NCBI RefSeq assembly: GCF_004168585.1
Contig: NZ_PGVH01000043.1
Location: 62,001 to 126,000, forward strand
Direction of reading: 5' to 3'
Length of the DNA stretch: 64,000 bases
Source: Shewanella sp. OPT22
GTDB taxonomy: Bacteria; Pseudomonadota; Gammaproteobacteria; Enterobacterales; Shewanellaceae
The notes beneath the pieces were generated by a model, which saw only the letters and a list, made by a program, of their open reading frames with translations, was not told where the DNA came from and did no database searches. Each line of letters opens with the position of its first letter. Position 1 is the stretch's first letter. Below are positions 19,130 through 27,801 of this stretch, in pieces. Made by a program: the position numbers and the translations under genes.

Positions 19130-20545
19130 TCATTGAGCTGTAGCGTTATCTCTGACAAGATCTCGGGGTAAATTATTTTTCAATTTATTTCCTAAGTGTT
19201 TTGCTAGACCTAGCGAATTATTATGCACGCAGAGTATTTTTTCACCTTGCACTTTTGTTGCTGAGCTTAAAGGAATATCCCTACCTTTTAGGTATTCACT
19301 TGCTTCAGCTAAGCTGATATCTAATGTATGACTGATATTTACAGCGAGAGCGGTAGCAGCCTCATGCGAAAGTTTTAAGTGTTTGCCTTTTTGTTCAGCG
19401 AGTTTTAAACCAATACGTTGAAAACGCATTTTTCTTGTAAAAGATTCAAATGCTTCAGGGAATAACCAAAATTGTTGATCACGCACGTTTAATACTGAAT
19501 GCTCAGGCATTTCGATACCGTAACTGGTTGTTAACCATTCCGATATTTCATTGACTTGTTTTTTGCTTGCCGGCTGAAAAGGAAAGTTTCTTTGCGGTTT
19601 TGGCATGTTTTTACTACGTTCAACCGCTGATGTTTTTTTGAATTTTGCAATGAAAAAACCCTCACTATCATAGGTCTGAGGCCAGACATGCAAAAAGCCT
19701 TCATCTGTAATTGATTTATCTGCACCTTCAAATAGATCATGCAGAGAAATAAATTCAACAGCATCAGGATACGACTGTTTTAGGTGGTGACAGACCTGCT
19801 GATTTTCTTCTTGGCTCAAGGTGCAAGTTGAATATACAAGCGTGCCACCTACTTTCAGTGCTTCGAATGCCGAGCATATGAGTTGTTTCTGTTTTACTGC
19901 TATGGCCTCGACCTCTGAAAGCTTCCAGTCCTTCAAGGCTTGTTCATCTTTGCGAACCGTGCCTTCACCTCCGCAAGGTGCATCCAGTAATATTGCGTCA
20001 AACTCTTCAAATAAGTACTCACCAAAAACTTCAGCATCAAAATGGGTAATAGCAGAATTCGTTACGCCCATTCTTACGAGGTTAGCGTGTAGCATTTTCA
20101 CTCTGCTTGACGAATATTCATTTGCGATCAATATCCCTTGATTATTCATCATAGCGGCAATTTGTGTGGTTTTTGAACCTGGTGCAGCTGCCATGTCTAA
20201 TATTGAAGTAAAGTCATCTTCCTCAGAAAATAGTGCAATAGGCGGTAGCATTGAACTGGCTTCTTGAATATAAAACAACCCTTGTAGATGCTCGACTAAA
20301 TTGCCAAGTGAGCGCTCTTCACCTCCAGTTATCCAAAATCCATTCTTACACCATGGAATCGCTTGTAATTGATACCCTTTTTTTTCTAGGATTTGAATGA
20401 GTGATTCATTAGATATTTTTAGAGTGTTCACCCGTATTGATGGCCGAAGTGACTTATTAGAAAAGTTAATTAAATCATTAATATTAAGGTGAGGCGGCAG
20501 CTGTGCTGTAATGTGTTCGATAAAAGCAGGATTGATTGAAGCCAT
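19130..20545 (-). CDS. rsmF: 16S rRNA m5C1407 methyltransferase
   Basis: A 471-aa SAM-dependent rRNA methyltransferase (E. coli RsmF/YebU about 479 aa). It shows the SAM site DMAAAPGSKTTQIAAMM, the DAPCGGEGTVRK motif, and the nucleophile loop VYSTCTLSQEENQ. A C-terminal RNA-binding extension contains GLKLAEQKGKHLKLSHEAA. It has a single ATG start at 20545, is divergent from the aroG leader about 90 bases away, and uses the terminator at 18881-18914. Confidence 0.94.
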   Translation of the reverse strand: MASINPAFIEHITAQLPPHLNINDLINFSNKSLRPSIRVNTLKISNESLIQILEKKGYQLQAIPWCKNGFWITGGEERSLGNLVEHLQGLFYIQEASSMLPPIALFSEEDDFTSILDMAAAPGSKTTQIAAMMNNQGILIANEYSSSRVKMLHANLVRMGVTNSAITHFDAEVFGEYLFEEFDAILLDAPCGGEGTVRKDEQALKDWKLSEVEAIAVKQKQLICSAFEALKVGGTLVYSTCTLSQEENQQVCHHLKQSYPDAVEFISLHDLFEGADKSITDEGFLHVWPQTYDSEGFFIAKFKKTSAVERSKNMPKPQRNFPFQPASKKQVNEISEWLTTSYGIEMPEHSVLNVRDQQFWLFPEAFESFTRKMRFQRIGLKLAEQKGKHLKLSHEAATALAVNISHTLDISLAEASEYLKGRDIPLSSATKVQGEKILCVHNNSLGLAKHLGNKLKNNLPRDLVRDNATAQ

Positions 20546-20633
20546 ATGCTAAAAAATAAGCTGTTAAAATAATAATGCATAAATTGTATCACGAACTGTT
20601 GCATTATAAATTTGTGTGGTACATGATGAAAGC

Positions 20634-20765
20634 ATGAAAAAATTCAATACAAACGCATCGACCAATATTATCTACCGCACAATTAATAGTGTGGCAGCTT
20701 CTGCGTCTGTATATTTTTGGTGGTTTGGCTATGGCTATTTTAGTCAGGAGTCGGGTCGCCGTTAA
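20634..20765 (+). CDS. aromatic-amino-acid leader peptide of the aroG attenuator (43 aa)
   Basis: An ATG at 20634 opens a 43-codon frame ending at TAA 20763-20765. Its C-terminal third contains VYFWWFGYGYF: three Phe, three Tyr and two Trp within eleven codons, the hallmark of a leader peptide that senses charged tRNA-Phe, tRNA-Tyr and tRNA-Trp. It is followed at once by a terminator/antiterminator structure and then by aroG. The ribosome site before ATG 20634 is weak; GTG 20691 is an alternative start that would leave the sensing codons intact. Attenuation of aromatic-pathway genes by such leaders is established for pheA, trpE and related genes in gammaproteobacteria. Confidence 0.82.
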   Translation: MKKFNTNASTNIIYRTINSVAASASVYFWWFGYGYFSQESGRR

Positions 20766-20776
20766 TAAAACAAAAC

Positions 20777-20851
20777 GGCAGTCCCGGCGAAAGCCAGACT
20801 GCCAACCAGGGATACAACCCCGATAGGCAGTCAGCCAGTCGGGGTTTTTTT
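20777..20851 (+). promoter_or_regulatory. transcription attenuator of aroG
   Basis: Segment 1 GGCAGTC (20777-20783) can pair with segment 2 GACTGCC (20797-20803). Segment 2 can instead pair with a second GGCAGTC (20826-20832), segment 3, forming an antiterminator. Segment 3 lies inside the terminator stem, so the 2:3 and 3:4 pairings exclude each other. A ribosome stalled at the aromatic codons about 10-50 bases upstream would free segment 2 for antitermination. This is the classical 1:2, 2:3, 3:4 attenuator layout, seen here directly from complementarity. Confidence 0.83.
20818..20851 (+). terminator. attenuator terminator (3:4 hairpin)
   Basis: CCCCGA (20818-20823) pairs with TCGGGG (20839-20844), with GGC/GCC inside the loop, followed by seven T (20845-20851). 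It ends leader transcripts when aromatic tRNAs are charged. Confidence 0.85.
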
Positions 20852-20889
20852 ATATCTTTATTTTGTATCTATCTGGAGAGGACATAACG

Positions 20890-20985
20890 ATGGTGTCTTT
20901 ATTAACTGACATATTCCATCAACTCGCAAGGCGCTCTAATGGGCGATTTAGCTGCGGTGGGCTTATTTCGTATTGGCGAATCTAG
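20890..20985 (+). CDS. possible 31-aa small protein between the attenuator and aroG
   Basis: An ATG at 20890 stands 8 bases after a strong GGAGAGG ribosome site (20875-20881) and opens 31 codons ending at TAG 20983. The ribosome site is better than that of aroG itself. The peptide (start MVSLLTDIFHQLARRSN) matches no family I know. It could be a real small protein, a second leader whose translation affects aroG, or the remnant of a gene that once followed the attenuator. Confidence 0.35.
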   Translation: MVSLLTDIFHQLARRSNGRFSCGGLISYWRI

Positions 20986-21024
20986 CTCATCATATTAAAA
21001 AAATTAAATTTAAATTCAGCTAAA

Positions 21025-22104
21025 ATGAGAAACGTTATGACCCAACTAAATATTTTACCAAGAACAGAAGCACCAAAAGCCGCAAATGACTCAAGAGCGA
21101 AAAAGGTGTTATCACCGCTACAAGTGAAAAATTTACTCCCTGTGCCTGAAGAGATAATGGCATCGGTTGAACATTCTAAGCAGCAAATTAGAGATATTCT
21201 TAACGGTAAAGATGACCGACTTTTAGTGGTTACAGGTCCATGTTCAATTCATGATGAAGCCGCTGCTTTGGAGTACGGTCAAAAGTTAGCAGAACTAAAC
21301 AAAAAGCTTTCTGACAAATTACTGATTGTAATGCGAACTTACGTTGAAAAGCCAAGAACCAGTGTTGGCTGGAAAGGCTTTGCGTACGATCCCGTTCGTG
21401 ACGGGTGTGGCAATATGGAGCAAGGGCTTTTACGTTCTCGGAAATTAATGCTCCAGCTTGCACAATTGGGCTTACCTTTGGCTACAGAGGCATTAAACCC
21501 TCTAGTAATGATGTACATGGATGATGTAATTTCTTGGGTTGCTATTGGTGCAAGAACTTCTGAATCTCAAACTCACCGTGAGATGGTGAGTAATCTAGAC
21601 ATTCCTGTAGGCATTAAAAATAACACCAATGGATCAGCAGATACGGCTATAAATGCCATGATTTCAGCTGGGCATAGCCATCATACACTAGGGTTAAATC
21701 GACATGGTGAAATTGCGATGATCGATACGCCGAGTAACCCAGATACTCACCTAGTGTTAAGGGGGGGCAAAACAGCTACAGGTGAAGTGATTACTAATTA
21801 TGATGAGAAAAGTATCGAAGAGGCCGTCGCAACGTTAACAGACAAAAATGTTCATACTAAATTGATGATTGATTGCAGTCATGATAATGCGCAAAAACAA
21901 CACCTAAAACAAATTGATATTGCACTCCACGTGGCCCAACTAAAGCGAAAAGGTAATCAAAATATTTTAGGGATTATGCTTGAAAGCTTCATTGAGGAGG
22001 GTAAGCAATCTATGGATGGAAAATTGGTTTACGGAAAGTCAATTACTGATGCCTGTATAAGTTGGAATCAAACTGAAAAACTGTTGAATTGTTTGACAGT
22101 ATAA
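21025..22104 (+). CDS. aroG: 3-deoxy-7-phosphoheptulonate (DAHP) synthase, type I
   Basis: First enzyme of the shikimate pathway (PEP plus erythrose-4-phosphate). The 359-aa protein has the family motifs VTGPCSIHDEAAALEYG, MRTYVEKPRTSVGWKG, AIGARTSESQTHREM, PVGIKNNTNGS, LRGGK, MIDCSHDNAQKQH and GKSITDACISW. The E. coli consensus has F in YFEKPRTTVGWKG and DFSH instead of DCSH, so this is a divergent branch; which amino acid inhibits it cannot be read by eye. ATG 21037 has a GAG seven bases upstream and may be the true start instead of 21025. Control is by the aromatic leader/attenuator at 20634-20851. It ends 30 bases from the convergent giant gene. Confidence 0.93.
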   Translation: MRNVMTQLNILPRTEAPKAANDSRAKKVLSPLQVKNLLPVPEEIMASVEHSKQQIRDILNGKDDRLLVVTGPCSIHDEAAALEYGQKLAELNKKLSDKLLIVMRTYVEKPRTSVGWKGFAYDPVRDGCGNMEQGLLRSRKLMLQLAQLGLPLATEALNPLVMMYMDDVISWVAIGARTSESQTHREMVSNLDIPVGIKNNTNGSADTAINAMISAGHSHHTLGLNRHGEIAMIDTPSNPDTHLVLRGGKTATGEVITNYDEKSIEEAVATLTDKNVHTKLMIDCSHDNAQKQHLKQIDIALHVAQLKRKGNQNILGIMLESFIEEGKQSMDGKLVYGKSITDACISWNQTEKLLNCLTV

Positions 22105-22134
22105 TTGACTTAGATTTTTAGTTAATGATGTTGG

Positions 22135-25100
22135 TTATTCAATTTGTGTAATCAACATTTCACTAAGTTTATGTTCCAATGGGTGTGTTATAGGATCAGT
22201 AAGGAAAGCCAGAATTTCTGGCAAGTAGCCATCTTTTATATGAGGTGTACACTCTTTAATAAAAATCTCTCTGTCCCCCAGAGGTAAAGAATTCTGATGA
22301 AGGACGCCTTTTCTAAAAGCATAAGATTCAAGTATGCCAAATGGATTCTCTTTGTTTGCGTTATCACCAGTGGCATTTTTATGATTAGGAATTTTACAAG
22401 GAGCGAGTGGTAAATCTCTTATTTTTTTTGAAACAGAGCTTAAAAATGTACGGAGAATAGCATATTCATCAGCACTTTTTGCTGCAACTCTATCTCCATC
22501 TGTTCGTCGTTCAATGAGTTCCCAAGTAAAGAATGCAGGGGATCCACAAAGTTGACTCATACTACCAATGGATTGCTCGGCCTGATCTGGTTCTGGAGCA
22601 AAACACGCGTCTGCAAGATCAATAAACATCAGTCTAGGTTCTGCGAGTTTGAAAACTGTTCCATCTTTTCTTTTTACATGATCGACATACAATAGGTTTC
22701 CTGGTTTTATGTCTCTTAAGTAAATGTGATTTTTGTTTAAAAGTTCGAGATCTAATAGCACTTGGTGGAAACATTCAGGGTTGTCGAGCTGGCTCTGAGG
22801 GCATCGTGTTGATAAATACGAATCAAGACCTTCTCCAGCTCGTATAGAAATTAGCTTTTGTTCGCTAACAACCAAACCTTGTAGACCTGGCTGTATTGAA
22901 GAACCTTCAAATGGGTTATTTTTGGGTCTATCACCTGAAACAAATACATCTTTCATTTTTGTTAATAATTGCTTATTTTTAGTATTTGTCTCTTCTGATA
23001 CAGGACTTTCATCAGATATTACGGGACTAGTTTCTAATGCAGCAAACTCGATCATTCTATGATCGGCTGAAACAGGGAATTTATATGAGCCCGAAGGAAT
23101 AGGAGCATGTTGCCATGCATGTACAGGTTGATATACAGGGGGATAAATTTTATCTAAATCAAAAAATACTCTAATTGTTTCAGAATCAAGAGGTTTTATG
23201 CGTGTAAAGCTTGGTCTGCTTTCACTTGCTTTGCTTAAGTAATTTATTTCGCTTTGATGAGCTCTTACGGCTTTTTGTATTATTTTTGCACTTTTAGTCT
23301 TTTCTATAGTTGGATTTGCAGTGGCTAGTTCAGCTAATGACACAAGTGCTAGTTGAGTGTTGTTGTGTTCGACGGCTGTTTTAAGTTTTGCAATTATTTC
23401 ATCTGACGAACTTTCTTCATATTTTAGAACTTGTTCAAGAAGCTGTGGTTCACCTTTCAAAGCAGCAAATAATGAGTTTACAATTTCTTTTGATAAACAA
23501 TTTTCTTTTAAAACAAAAATAATTTTATTAGCTTGAACTCGTTTGTCAGACTCTTTATTGTCTACGTCTAAATAATCATCTAATAATACTTCTAATGTCC
23601 TTTGTAGGTCTCTTTCTGAGAGGCGGCTAATTAAATGAGTTTTTTCATGAGCTATTAAATAGTCTAAAACATCGTTTAATGTTCCATACTTACTTGCCCA
23701 AAATTGTAATTGTTCAGGAGATTCCAAACATACAATACTAAAAAGTTCATTTAAATCATAAGCTTCAGCAATGCTTTCCCAGTCTCTGAACTTGATTTGT
23801 GATACCACATTTGACTTAGCATACTCTGATAGTTCTGAAAAATAAGCTGATGCACTGCTTTTATCAGTTTTTAACCATTGGCACCATAGAACTGGTGAAA
23901 TTCTTTCGAGTTCTGCTGGTGTTGGAGTTCTTAGAGCAAAAATATCTGTAAGTGCTGAGTAGCAATGTGGAGGTATCGAACTTAAGAAATCTCCAAAATC
24001 AAAGTTTTCTCTGTTTGATTCGCAAAACATGTTAATACAGTCATTTGCATTAAAAACGTTTTCCCAGCGATTACCCCCTATGCATTTTTTTAGTTTAGAA
24101 GTTAATTCATGACCCAATAATGAAAATATTTCGGCTTTTCTTTCCCAAGAACCTGCATAATGTTTAAAAAAATTGACGAGCTCTTTGTGTCTTTTGTTTA
24201 ATGACTCGTTATAGCTATTTGTTGAAACTGAATTGCATGCTGCGATTCCGACAGCGCTAATTCGAGCGAATGCAAGTTTATGAGCTTTGGTGTTTGAATC
24301 AATCTTGGGAAATGTGCTTGAGTTGTATAAAAACCACTTAATGAGCATTTCATAGCTTAAATGATCGACAAAAATCTCTAGCTCATCCGGGCTCCTACGT
24401 TTCGTGTAAGTTTGTATTTGTTTGCTAATTTCTGAGTTACTTGTCAATAATTCATGAGTGTAAAGCATTGACGTAAAGATGATATTCACTGGATGCTTGG
24501 ATGATAAAATAAATCTTTTTCTTGTTTCTTCAGGGATTTGATTTAATAAATGTCTTAATATAGAGCTGGGTTCGAAACCTAATTTTGCCGAATAATTCTC
24601 CCCAGGAAGTGAGCTTCTTTCAATTTTGGCTAATCGGCTGAATATATTTGGGATGTTATCTTTGATTGCCATATATGTTGATAGTTTTTTTGAAGGTAAA
24701 CTTTCTCTTTTAGTGTAAAGTGTTGACAGCTCTTGTAATACCGCTGAGAAGCGCGCTGAGCTCATAACAAGCATGAGATGGGTAGCACAAAAAGGGTGAA
24801 GTTGCGATAGTATCCAACAAGTGTTGTTTACCGATAAATTTTTTATATATTCATGAATATTATTAACGGTCGACTTTTTGATGAATAGTATTAATGCTTG
24901 CAAATCTTGCGGAGAGTGCTGAAAAAGTTCAAGAAGTTTATCATCGCTTAAATTTGAGGCTATTTGCTTAAGTTCGTCATTGCTCAACTTTTTTTGTAGG
25001 ATGCTCGACTCATCAACATGAACACTCTCCTCATGCTCTAATTTTGGTTCTGATTTTATTGTTTTTTCATGCTTGGTTGTATTAGATGTACGAGTTACTG

Positions 25101-27480
25101 AAGTTATGGGTGTTTCACTAGCGGTGCTCTGGTCGATCGTAGCAGTAACTACATCAATTCCAGTGGATACCCCAGTTTCTAGTTTTTTTGCATCTGAATG
25201 TATTGATGTCACTTGTACTTCTTGAGTTTGAGCTGCACTGACTTGATCATTTTTTAATTCATTAGCCTTTCCTTCGTCATCTGCAACTTCTTCATAAACG
25301 GTGACTTGAATTTTTGGAATTTGTACTTGTGTTCTTATAGGAGGAATACTAGGGGGACTCTCATTTTCCTCCAATATTTTTTGGTTTTGATTTACACTTG
25401 GCTCTTGCAACAAAACTCTGGGAGTTATTTCTGCTGATTCTAAGGAAGCTACACTTGCATCGGCAATATTAGAGTCAGTATGCGAATGGACATGACTAGA
25501 AAGAGGTAACACAATTTTAATTTCTTCATCTGCTGCCGGTTCAACACCAACAGTTACTTCAACACCCGAATTTGCTACTCGCTTTGTTGTCACACTGGCA
25601 CTCGCACTAATTGAACTGTCGGCTGGTTCTATTTCGGCTCTTTTTGACGTGCTTGTTGAAGCATCAAGAGAATCTCTCTTTTTATCAGGTTCTGAAACTA
25701 TAAATTCACTAGCCTCACTTTCTTCAAAAACGGTAATATCAACACCGAGATTCGAGCTTTCATTAGACATTTGATTTTTATCTTTAATCGTCTTAACAAC
25801 AAAAGCAGTTATATCTATTTTCTCCCGAGGGGTGTACTCACTTATTGTTTTTATTTGTGTAAGCACCTTTACACTTACTTCACGTAAGTATTCTCCAGCA
25901 TTATCAAAGTCTTTTACTAACCATCCACACCAAGTTTCTGGAGGTATTCTATCGAAATCAAACCCTTCAGGAGTCTGAGGTTTTAAAAATGACGTTATAT
26001 GTGAAGATAAAGCAGGGGGAAGGGCACTTATAAATTGATATAATTCTTCTAGAGATGTCCCGGAAATAGATTTAAAGGCTGTCACTTCCTCTGGCCCATA
26101 GTTAGCCCATGTGTTTAGTTTATGCCCAAGTAGAATAAACACTCCATAGTTTGTCTCAAGGCTGTTTGATGGTCTGTCTACCTGGAGGTTAATTAAATTT
26201 GCTTGTAAGCAAGAACGCCATTTTGTTGGTGAAGGGAAATTAGCTTCAGTTCGATTTGGCACGTCTTTTTCAGGTTCTATTACTACAGCGATAGGTAGTA
26301 GTTTTGCGAAAGAAAGTAGCTGTGCATCTGAAAAATTCCTAATTTTATTCTCTAACTTTTCTTGAAGGGAACTACTTACTTTAAGTTGTGGGCAACTAAT
26401 GATAATTGCCATTAAGTGTGATTGGATGGTCCAATCCTTTTGGGTCAAGATTTCGTCAATACTATCCATTGACTCGAAATATGAGGTAACTCTTTTGACT
26501 AGTGCATGGTGATTACTATCTTCTTGCGGTTTGCCCTTGCTTGATACGATATCTAATATCTCTTTTAAAAGGGTCAATGCTTTTTGTGTAGCTTCAAAGT
26601 CAGCGCATGAGTTTTCGCAGGTGTTTTGAATGAGTGATAATTCACGAATAACTTCATTAAAATCTGATTCTGAAGCTTGACTTAAAACCGAGACAGCATC
26701 TTGTGTTGGAATGTGTAAAAGTAATTTTGTTTTCTGTTCTGCCGAAACTATGTCAGGCCAAGAAGAAAAATTTTGCTTATTAATTGATTCGCTAACATTT
26801 TTTAGCTTAATTATTTGCTCTGATGTTAATTCAGCAGCTTTCTCAACCGATGCGTACATTACTTCATGCCAAATTGAATTTTCAGGGCAGCTAGAACATA
26901 AATCTATCAGTTGTTGGGTTTCTATATATTTGAGCGTGTTTGAAATTAGAGTTAAATCTTTATCATCTTTACTACAGCATTTTAGAACAGCTGCTATATC
27001 ATTCGGGTTTTGAATCGAATTGAATCTGAGCCTACTTAAATCTATTTTTTTTAGGAAGTCTTTTATATTTTCAGTACCACTCTCAGATAATGCTTTGTTA
27101 CTTAAAGATATTACTTTATCTAGACTGATTTCTTCTGCCAGAATATTTAAGCGATCTCTACTGACCTTATTTTCATTGATCAAGGAAAATAAAATATTAT
27201 CACTCAGGTCTTGCGAGCATAATGTTGAATTGATTATTTTACTTCTTGTTGATTTATCACAGGGAGTGTTTGCAGTTGATTTTCGATGAAAACGCCATAT
27301 ACGCCGTTCAACACATAGTTCACTTTCATTTATTTTAATTTTATATTTATGGCGTAACGAGTGGTTACCTTTCAAGCGACAATCAGCACTAAGCGCACCA
27401 CCTTTAAGAGCCTTTAGTTGTTGCTCTAAAATGATGGAATTATGAGAGCTTAAGTAATAGTTAGCTCTTGCTCCACTCAT
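22135..27480 (-). CDS. giant protein (1781 aa) with a C-terminal protein-kinase-like domain, paralog A
   Basis: Seen from N to C: an N-terminal domain with CDKSTRSKIINSTL at 74-88, shared with the next two genes; helical regions; a module LLGHKL...SALPP...TWCGWL..DF..A..YL at about 448-545; a Ser/Thr/Glu/Val-rich, probably disordered linker at about 571-826; an anchor CWILSQLHPFCA near 889; a second copy of the module (LLGHEL, SSIPP, LWCQWL) at about 1120-1220; an IQ-like motif at 1401-1411; and a kinase-like domain from about 1440. That domain has IPSGSYKFPV as a glycine-loop-like segment, catalytic loop YLRDIKPGNLLY (D1590, K1592, N1595; Leu in place of the HRD His), metal site FIDLAD (D1621), GSPAFFTWEL and KSADEYAIL. 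There is no signal peptide and no membrane helix. Function unknown; kinase activity is inferred only from motifs. Confidence 0.75.
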   Translation of the reverse strand: MSGARANYYLSSHNSIILEQQLKALKGGALSADCRLKGNHSLRHKYKIKINESELCVERRIWRFHRKSTANTPCDKSTRSKIINSTLCSQDLSDNILFSLINENKVSRDRLNILAEEISLDKVISLSNKALSESGTENIKDFLKKIDLSRLRFNSIQNPNDIAAVLKCCSKDDKDLTLISNTLKYIETQQLIDLCSSCPENSIWHEVMYASVEKAAELTSEQIIKLKNVSESINKQNFSSWPDIVSAEQKTKLLLHIPTQDAVSVLSQASESDFNEVIRELSLIQNTCENSCADFEATQKALTLLKEILDIVSSKGKPQEDSNHHALVKRVTSYFESMDSIDEILTQKDWTIQSHLMAIIISCPQLKVSSSLQEKLENKIRNFSDAQLLSFAKLLPIAVVIEPEKDVPNRTEANFPSPTKWRSCLQANLINLQVDRPSNSLETNYGVFILLGHKLNTWANYGPEEVTAFKSISGTSLEELYQFISALPPALSSHITSFLKPQTPEGFDFDRIPPETWCGWLVKDFDNAGEYLREVSVKVLTQIKTISEYTPREKIDITAFVVKTIKDKNQMSNESSNLGVDITVFEESEASEFIVSEPDKKRDSLDASTSTSKRAEIEPADSSISASASVTTKRVANSGVEVTVGVEPAADEEIKIVLPLSSHVHSHTDSNIADASVASLESAEITPRVLLQEPSVNQNQKILEENESPPSIPPIRTQVQIPKIQVTVYEEVADDEGKANELKNDQVSAAQTQEVQVTSIHSDAKKLETGVSTGIDVVTATIDQSTASETPITSVTRTSNTTKHEKTIKSEPKLEHEESVHVDESSILQKKLSNDELKQIASNLSDDKLLELFQHSPQDLQALILFIKKSTVNNIHEYIKNLSVNNTCWILSQLHPFCATHLMLVMSSARFSAVLQELSTLYTKRESLPSKKLSTYMAIKDNIPNIFSRLAKIERSSLPGENYSAKLGFEPSSILRHLLNQIPEETRKRFILSSKHPVNIIFTSMLYTHELLTSNSEISKQIQTYTKRRSPDELEIFVDHLSYEMLIKWFLYNSSTFPKIDSNTKAHKLAFARISAVGIAACNSVSTNSYNESLNKRHKELVNFFKHYAGSWERKAEIFSLLGHELTSKLKKCIGGNRWENVFNANDCINMFCESNRENFDFGDFLSSIPPHCYSALTDIFALRTPTPAELERISPVLWCQWLKTDKSSASAYFSELSEYAKSNVVSQIKFRDWESIAEAYDLNELFSIVCLESPEQLQFWASKYGTLNDVLDYLIAHEKTHLISRLSERDLQRTLEVLLDDYLDVDNKESDKRVQANKIIFVLKENCLSKEIVNSLFAALKGEPQLLEQVLKYEESSSDEIIAKLKTAVEHNNTQLALVSLAELATANPTIEKTKSAKIIQKAVRAHQSEINYLSKASESRPSFTRIKPLDSETIRVFFDLDKIYPPVYQPVHAWQHAPIPSGSYKFPVSADHRMIEFAALETSPVISDESPVSEETNTKNKQLLTKMKDVFVSGDRPKNNPFEGSSIQPGLQGLVVSEQKLISIRAGEGLDSYLSTRCPQSQLDNPECFHQVLLDLELLNKNHIYLRDIKPGNLLYVDHVKRKDGTVFKLAEPRLMFIDLADACFAPEPDQAEQSIGSMSQLCGSPAFFTWELIERRTDGDRVAAKSADEYAILRTFLSSVSKKIRDLPLAPCKIPNHKNATGDNANKENPFGILESYAFRKGVLHQNSLPLGDREIFIKECTPHIKDGYLPEILAFLTDPITHPLEHKLSEMLITQIE

Positions 27481-27801
27481 AGGAGTTCCATATTTAAGTT
27501 TCGTGAATAATTCAAGGAATATGTATAATCTAACGCTTTAAAATGAAAGATAAACATTTCTAAAGGATGATTAATTCAGGCTTAACGCAGGTTAAACCGT
27601 CAGTTTCATAAATGCGTTAGAAAATATGGGGTAGGGATTTGTGACAGGAAATATTCAAAAAGGGTCTTTACTTTGTTTGGTTTAAATTAGGTGAGTAGCA
27701 TCAGTTGATCATTTCTGAGCAAGATAAAATTCATCAGTAAAATTGGATCTGATTAAAAGAAGCTCAACAAGATTTTTCCATTGAATGAGAGAGGATCTAT
27801 T
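27481..27801. other. intergenic region between the two giant genes
   Basis: 321 bases with no supported gene. An inverted repeat TAACGCA/TGCGTTA lies around 27580-27625. On the minus strand, TATACAT about 45 bases before the paralog A start could be a -10 element. No clear terminator is seen after paralog B, so co-transcription from B into A is possible. Confidence 0.35.

Noticed and set aside
26711-27013. 100-aa plus-strand frame within the giant paralog A, and similar plus-strand frames in B (30641-30994, 32114-32470)
   Set aside because: They are antisense shadows: no ribosome sites, no family resemblance, and the minus-strand frames carry coherent paralogous domains.
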